Shown piece after piece: positions 60,812 through 64,000 of a stretch of 64,000 nucleotides of DNA. Position numbers and translations under genes: made by a program. Below the pieces are notes generated by a model. It did no database searches. It was not told where the DNA came from and saw nothing but the letters and a program-made list of their open reading frames with translations. Source of the DNA: Symsagittifera roscoffensis (Eukaryota; Xenacoelomorpha; Acoela; Convolutidae); NCBI RefSeq assembly GCF_963678635.1, contig NC_087068.1, positions 18,792,027 to 18,856,026 of the forward strand, read 5' to 3'. Every line of letters starts with the position of its first letter. Within the stretch, counting starts at the first letter, position 1.

Positions 60812-61861
60812 CCTAACCCTGAACCACATCATTTCGTAGACGAACATGTATTAAAACCCACACTTCATTGGACAGCTTATTATAATTTCACTAATCCCCT
60901 TACGCTACCACTCCTCAACACCACAAAAGATATTGAAAAAAAATGAATGAATTATTTAGTCTAACCACATCACTAATATCCAGACAAATTACATACGTAG
61001 GATATAAAAAATTACTATAAACATTCACTGCACCCCGCGCTAACGACTACTCAATTGAGTATTATGATCATAACATCATCCGATCTAATCAAGATCAGTT
61101 TTTTGACGACGATCAATTCGCGAATCCACAATTAACAGAAAAATTTTTCATTAAAACATCCTACTTATTCACAATTAACATACTCGATAAAAAGCATGAT
61201 CACATAATTTCAGAAGCACTATCAGACATTCAAGCATACGAATCATTTCACGAAAAATTTCAAACATTTTCACTGATCTTTCGTTTCCTCACACCAAAAG
61301 AACGTGATTTGCACTGCTCACACGACATCATGTTGAGAACTAAGCAAACACACACCTACAATTATTATCGTTTCATTCAAAATCATTTTCATACACACAC
61401 ACCATCACGACAAACTCACCACAGATTTCAATTCATAAATTCCAAATACACCTCACCGTTTTTTCTAAATTTCACGAATTGCATTAAAATACTAACTTTC
61501 AAGGCATCCTCCGGAATTATGACCCAATCACTCAAATGTATATATTTTGTCCCCTCACGAAGACCTTCAACGACGAAGAATCCCGACCCCTGATCATTCC
61601 GCATGAATATATTCAACCTATAGAAGTACCCATTTTAGAATTCATCCATAACACTAAATACAATCACAAAAAATACAAACTAATTCAAAACACACCTCAC
61701 GAGTTTGCAGTAGGCACCGAAGAACTAAAAACAATCAAAGCACTTCAATTGATCTGGCCACTGCTACAAACTAAAAACATCATACGCATACTAGCAAAAT
61801 TACTAACCACATCAGATGCTATTCACGATGCTTTCCCTCATGGCTTCTTTCCCGACGACTA
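60812..61861 (+). pseudogene. Broken unassigned accessory frame of about 340 codons, 3' of env
   Basis: Coding continues through three frames. About 60812-60943 is frame 2 (DEHVLKPTLHWTAYYNFTNP). About 60943-61510 is frame 1 with a TAA near 61018 (DYSIEYYDHNIIRSNQDQFF; LIFRFLTPKERDLHCSHDIM). About 61510-61861 is frame 3, ending HDAFPHGFFPDD with TAA at 61859-61861. Unlike its neighbours it is not low complexity: aromatic, charged and Leu residues are balanced as in a folded globular protein of roughly 340 residues. It has no signal peptide or membrane span that I can see, and no retroviral enzyme motif. LTR elements sometimes carry accessory genes after env, but I recognise no family. Two frame changes and at least one stop make this copy inactive. 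Confidence 0.6.
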
Positions 61862-63457
61862 AGGTAATTATGAATTTAATAATTTTACAACTAACTAATT
61901 TAAAATTAAACTAACCATTCTATTCGGTAATTTACATTTTCTTTAGTCTTCACACAACGATCACCTACAAACAAGAAAAAACAAATAAAAATACAAACTC
62001 TTTTTTTCATATTAAAGTCTATTAAGCCAACACTAAATGATGCAGTAAAAGTCAATTCCAAGTAATAAATTCATTTCTAAATTATTTCCCTAAATGTAGT
62101 AAATTTAAGTACGATGAAAATCAATTTATAATTTTCAACCCAATAAGCAGTAAAATTTAGTCTAAAAAGCAGTAAATTCAAACAAATGAAATGAAGTACT
62201 ATAATTTTATATATCTTCTGTTCAAACGCACAAGAATTTTATCCACAATCGCACAGCTCGCCCACGAAGAATTGTTTAAAATAATGAATTCAAGTTTTAA
62301 GTTTTCACTAACAACGACTCAAACCAACAATAACAAGTTTCCAACTTTCCTTTAACCCGATTAATGGAGTTATATAATAACCAAACAAACCAACGCAGCT
62401 TACTAAACACCATAAACCATAAACTAACAGCAGGACTAAGAAAAGAAAACCTACGGTACCCAAACTGGATTAAACCAGCTTAAAACTGGATAATGTATTC
62501 TTTTGAAGACTATTACCAAGTCTAAAAAAGAATTAATAAAACACCAAAAAGTCGCAAGACAAACCCAAACTAAAAACAATTTGATTTTTGAAAAAAGGAC
62601 ACATTCAACAAAAAAGAGGAAAACCAGAAAAAATAAAACATAAAAAGTTAACACAAAACAGGACCCCTGAAAAAACCAGCACGAAATCATACTCCCACTC
62701 CTGGCCTAACCGACCAGAGAGGACGTCCTGAGCATGCTCTATAGCCGGCCTAACCCACCGTGCTACACCCACGCTTTGTGACCACATCATATTTTTGACA
62801 AGAGGTACTCAAGTGTGAGTAACTCTTAAAAATAACTGAACTAAAACTAAAACGCTTTTGCGAAAACAATTAACCAAAATCATAACTAAAAATTTAAATT
62901 AACAAAAATTTATAAAATGTAAATCATAATATGCAGTATATAGATTACACACAACCACAAAAACGAGCATCCAAAGACCAGACGACCTCATCACACTCAA
63001 CTTACAGAATGGCTAAACACAACCAATATGCAGCCCACAAACCCGACTCAAAAAGGATTTAGAGTACGACTTGACTTTGCAGAAAAGGACTTCATTGAAC
63101 CAAACCAATGACCACCTCGATGTTCAAGTATACGTACAAATCTGAGCTACCAGGCATTCCCTCCAATCTCGAGTTTCACGCCATTCCCAAACCAGATCGA
63201 AACATAGTTCTCCACAACCAATCAAGAACAAACAGACGATCATAGCAAACCATCTTGAAATCAGATTGATTTTGTTGGCGGTCATAGTCTTTGTCAAACG
63301 ATAACTAACAACTTCATATCGACGACTCCAGCTTCCTGGAGCTTTCTTCTTCAAGAACAAAACAAGAAATGATTCTCGCCAAGTATCAACGGTCATCCCC
63401 CATCCTCATTACAGATAGAAGATACAAGATTGAAAAACCCTGTAAACCCCAGATGGG
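61862..63457. other. Non-coding 3' region of the LTR element
   Basis: 1.6 kb, AT-rich to about 62400 and then less so. No sustained plus-strand frame. A GC-richer patch at 62700-62790 (minus strand reads GTAGCACGGTGGGTTAGGCC) vaguely resembles a tRNA-derived SINE head but lacks a clear promoter box B. A short purine run AGATGGG precedes the 3' LTR where a polypurine tract would be. Confidence 0.45.
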
Positions 63458-63861
63458 TGGAACCAGATATAAACTATATTTATTATTGGTTATAACTTGG
63501 ATATTTTATCTCTATAAAATATTTAATATTAATCAATCATGATCCATCTAACTAACAACCCACTTATTTGTGAGTGCTGAAATTACCTGTAAGCACCAGA
63601 GAGATTTGAATTTAACTTAGAAATTAATTACCTCTCCGAGAGACCTTTAGCAATCGCAATCAGCCAGTATACACTAGATCTATTGAGCCTAGCAGAGACT
63701 AGTTCAACGCCCTGAGACTAGTAGATATAAGAGTAAGACTAGGATCGGTATTAGACTAAGAAGTTGCACGAATCTATCTGGCCGAAAACAAGATAGCGTG
63801 ACGAGCAGACGGGGTACCCTATCCGAAATTACTCTATGAGTTTCACCTCAAACCTAACTCA
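63458..63861 (+). repeat. 3' LTR (404 bp)
   Basis: TGGAACCAGATATAAACTAT to CTAACTCA, followed by TCAC. It contains TTTATCTCTATAAAATATTT (a possible TATA element), AGATAGCGTGACGAGCAGAC and CCGAAATTACTCTATGAG. The same blocks appear in the solo LTR at 27526-27892 and, at the two ends, in the 5' LTR. Confidence 0.88.
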
Positions 63862-63865
63862 TCAC

Positions 63866-64000
63866 TATCAACTGTTCATACCTCGAACGTCGAACGTCAA
63901 ACAGTCAACTTCGCTTAAAACTCAAATATCTCACGGTATTTAAATGATTAGAAAAAGTCTAGCTATTCAATGCAACCGACTTTCCTGCCCCAAAAAACTA
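63866..64000. other. Flank after the LTR element
   Basis: 135 bases of non-coding sequence, including the short tandem words CTCGAACGTCGAACGTCAAA. No gene is seen. Confidence 0.4.

Larger units (their letters stand above)
54777..63861 (+). mobile_element. Degenerate LTR retroelement with env and a 3' accessory frame; no pol seen
   Basis: Two related LTRs (54777-54981 and 63458-63861) begin TGGAACC, end CTCA, and are flanked outside by TCAC (54773-54776 and 63862-63865), a 4-bp target duplication. A TGGTGCGACC primer-binding-like site starts 2 bases inside. In order the interior holds a short Gln/Asn-rich frame, hydrophobic and Pro/Ser/Thr-rich frames, a broken envelope gene, more Pro/Ser/Thr-rich coding, a broken unassigned frame of about 340 codons, and 1.6 kb of non-coding DNA. 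No protease, reverse transcriptase, RNase H or integrase motif is visible, and the 2.4 kb before env is too short for a full pol. The element is therefore defective: either gag-pol was deleted or it always depended on a relative. All frames lie on the A+C-rich, G-poor plus strand. Confidence 0.85.

Noticed and set aside
62605-62790. Possible tRNA-derived SINE head on the minus strand
   Set aside because: It has only a loose box A resemblance, with no clear box B or tail, so it is not reported as an RNA or SINE.
1-64000. CRISPR arrays, bacterial operons, rRNA or tRNA genes
   Set aside because: None was seen. Repeats are of transposon or satellite type and gene structure is intron-containing, so prokaryotic systems do not apply.

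Overview
The window looks like draft nuclear DNA from an animal. It is AT-rich (about 30% GC by eye), has long repeat-filled introns, short GC-richer exons with GT/AG splice sites, and one 200-N scaffold gap (34972-35171). The species cannot be named from the sequence. Most of the DNA is intron or intergenic repeat. Only two cellular genes give usable exons.

13.6-32.0 kb, plus strand: five exons of a double-C2-domain protein of the rabphilin/DOC2 type. Exon 1 carries a basic Ser/Arg-rich linker, exons 2-3 C2A, and exons 4-5 the first half of C2B. Splice phases fit throughout, except that exon 3 is out of frame by an apparent 8-nt loss in the C2A calcium-binding loop (about 24742). The rest of C2B is not visible and may lie in the gap or beyond the window. 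Its introns hold a 3 x 1,310-bp tandem triplication (17.9-21.8 kb), a 221-bp MITE with a perfect 8-bp target duplication (23.8 kb), a 350-bp foldback (26.1 kb), a solo LTR (27.5 kb, minus) and an 89-bp near-perfect palindrome (28.4 kb). A 1.9-kb ATAATC-type array (32.3-34.2 kb) follows exon 5.

46.2-46.5 kb: one or two small exons of an unrecognised gene, followed by a GATCATG minisatellite that has copied part of that gene's intron.

Repeats elsewhere: at least eight copies or stubs of a roughly 550-bp element with TTGTTCCGACT ends (family A); a second MITE family at 2.1, 2.8 and 23.8 kb (family B); a hAT-like CAGGGGCGGAT family at 11.4, 35.3, 48.3, 49.2, 51.5, 52.1 and 54.1 kb (family C); tandem repeats of about 210 bp at 3.4 and 16.3 kb; and a LINE reverse-transcriptase tail at 1.6 kb.

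54.8-63.9 kb, plus strand: a degenerate LTR retroelement bounded by TCAC target duplications, with LTRs beginning TGGAACC and ending CTCA and a primer-binding-like site after the 5' LTR. No reverse transcriptase, protease or integrase is visible. What remains is a broken envelope-type glycoprotein gene (57.4-60.0 kb), Pro/Ser/Thr-rich reading frames, and a broken frame of about 340 codons 3' of env (60.8-61.9 kb) that I cannot assign. This env plus 3' accessory arrangement is the most unusual thing in the window.
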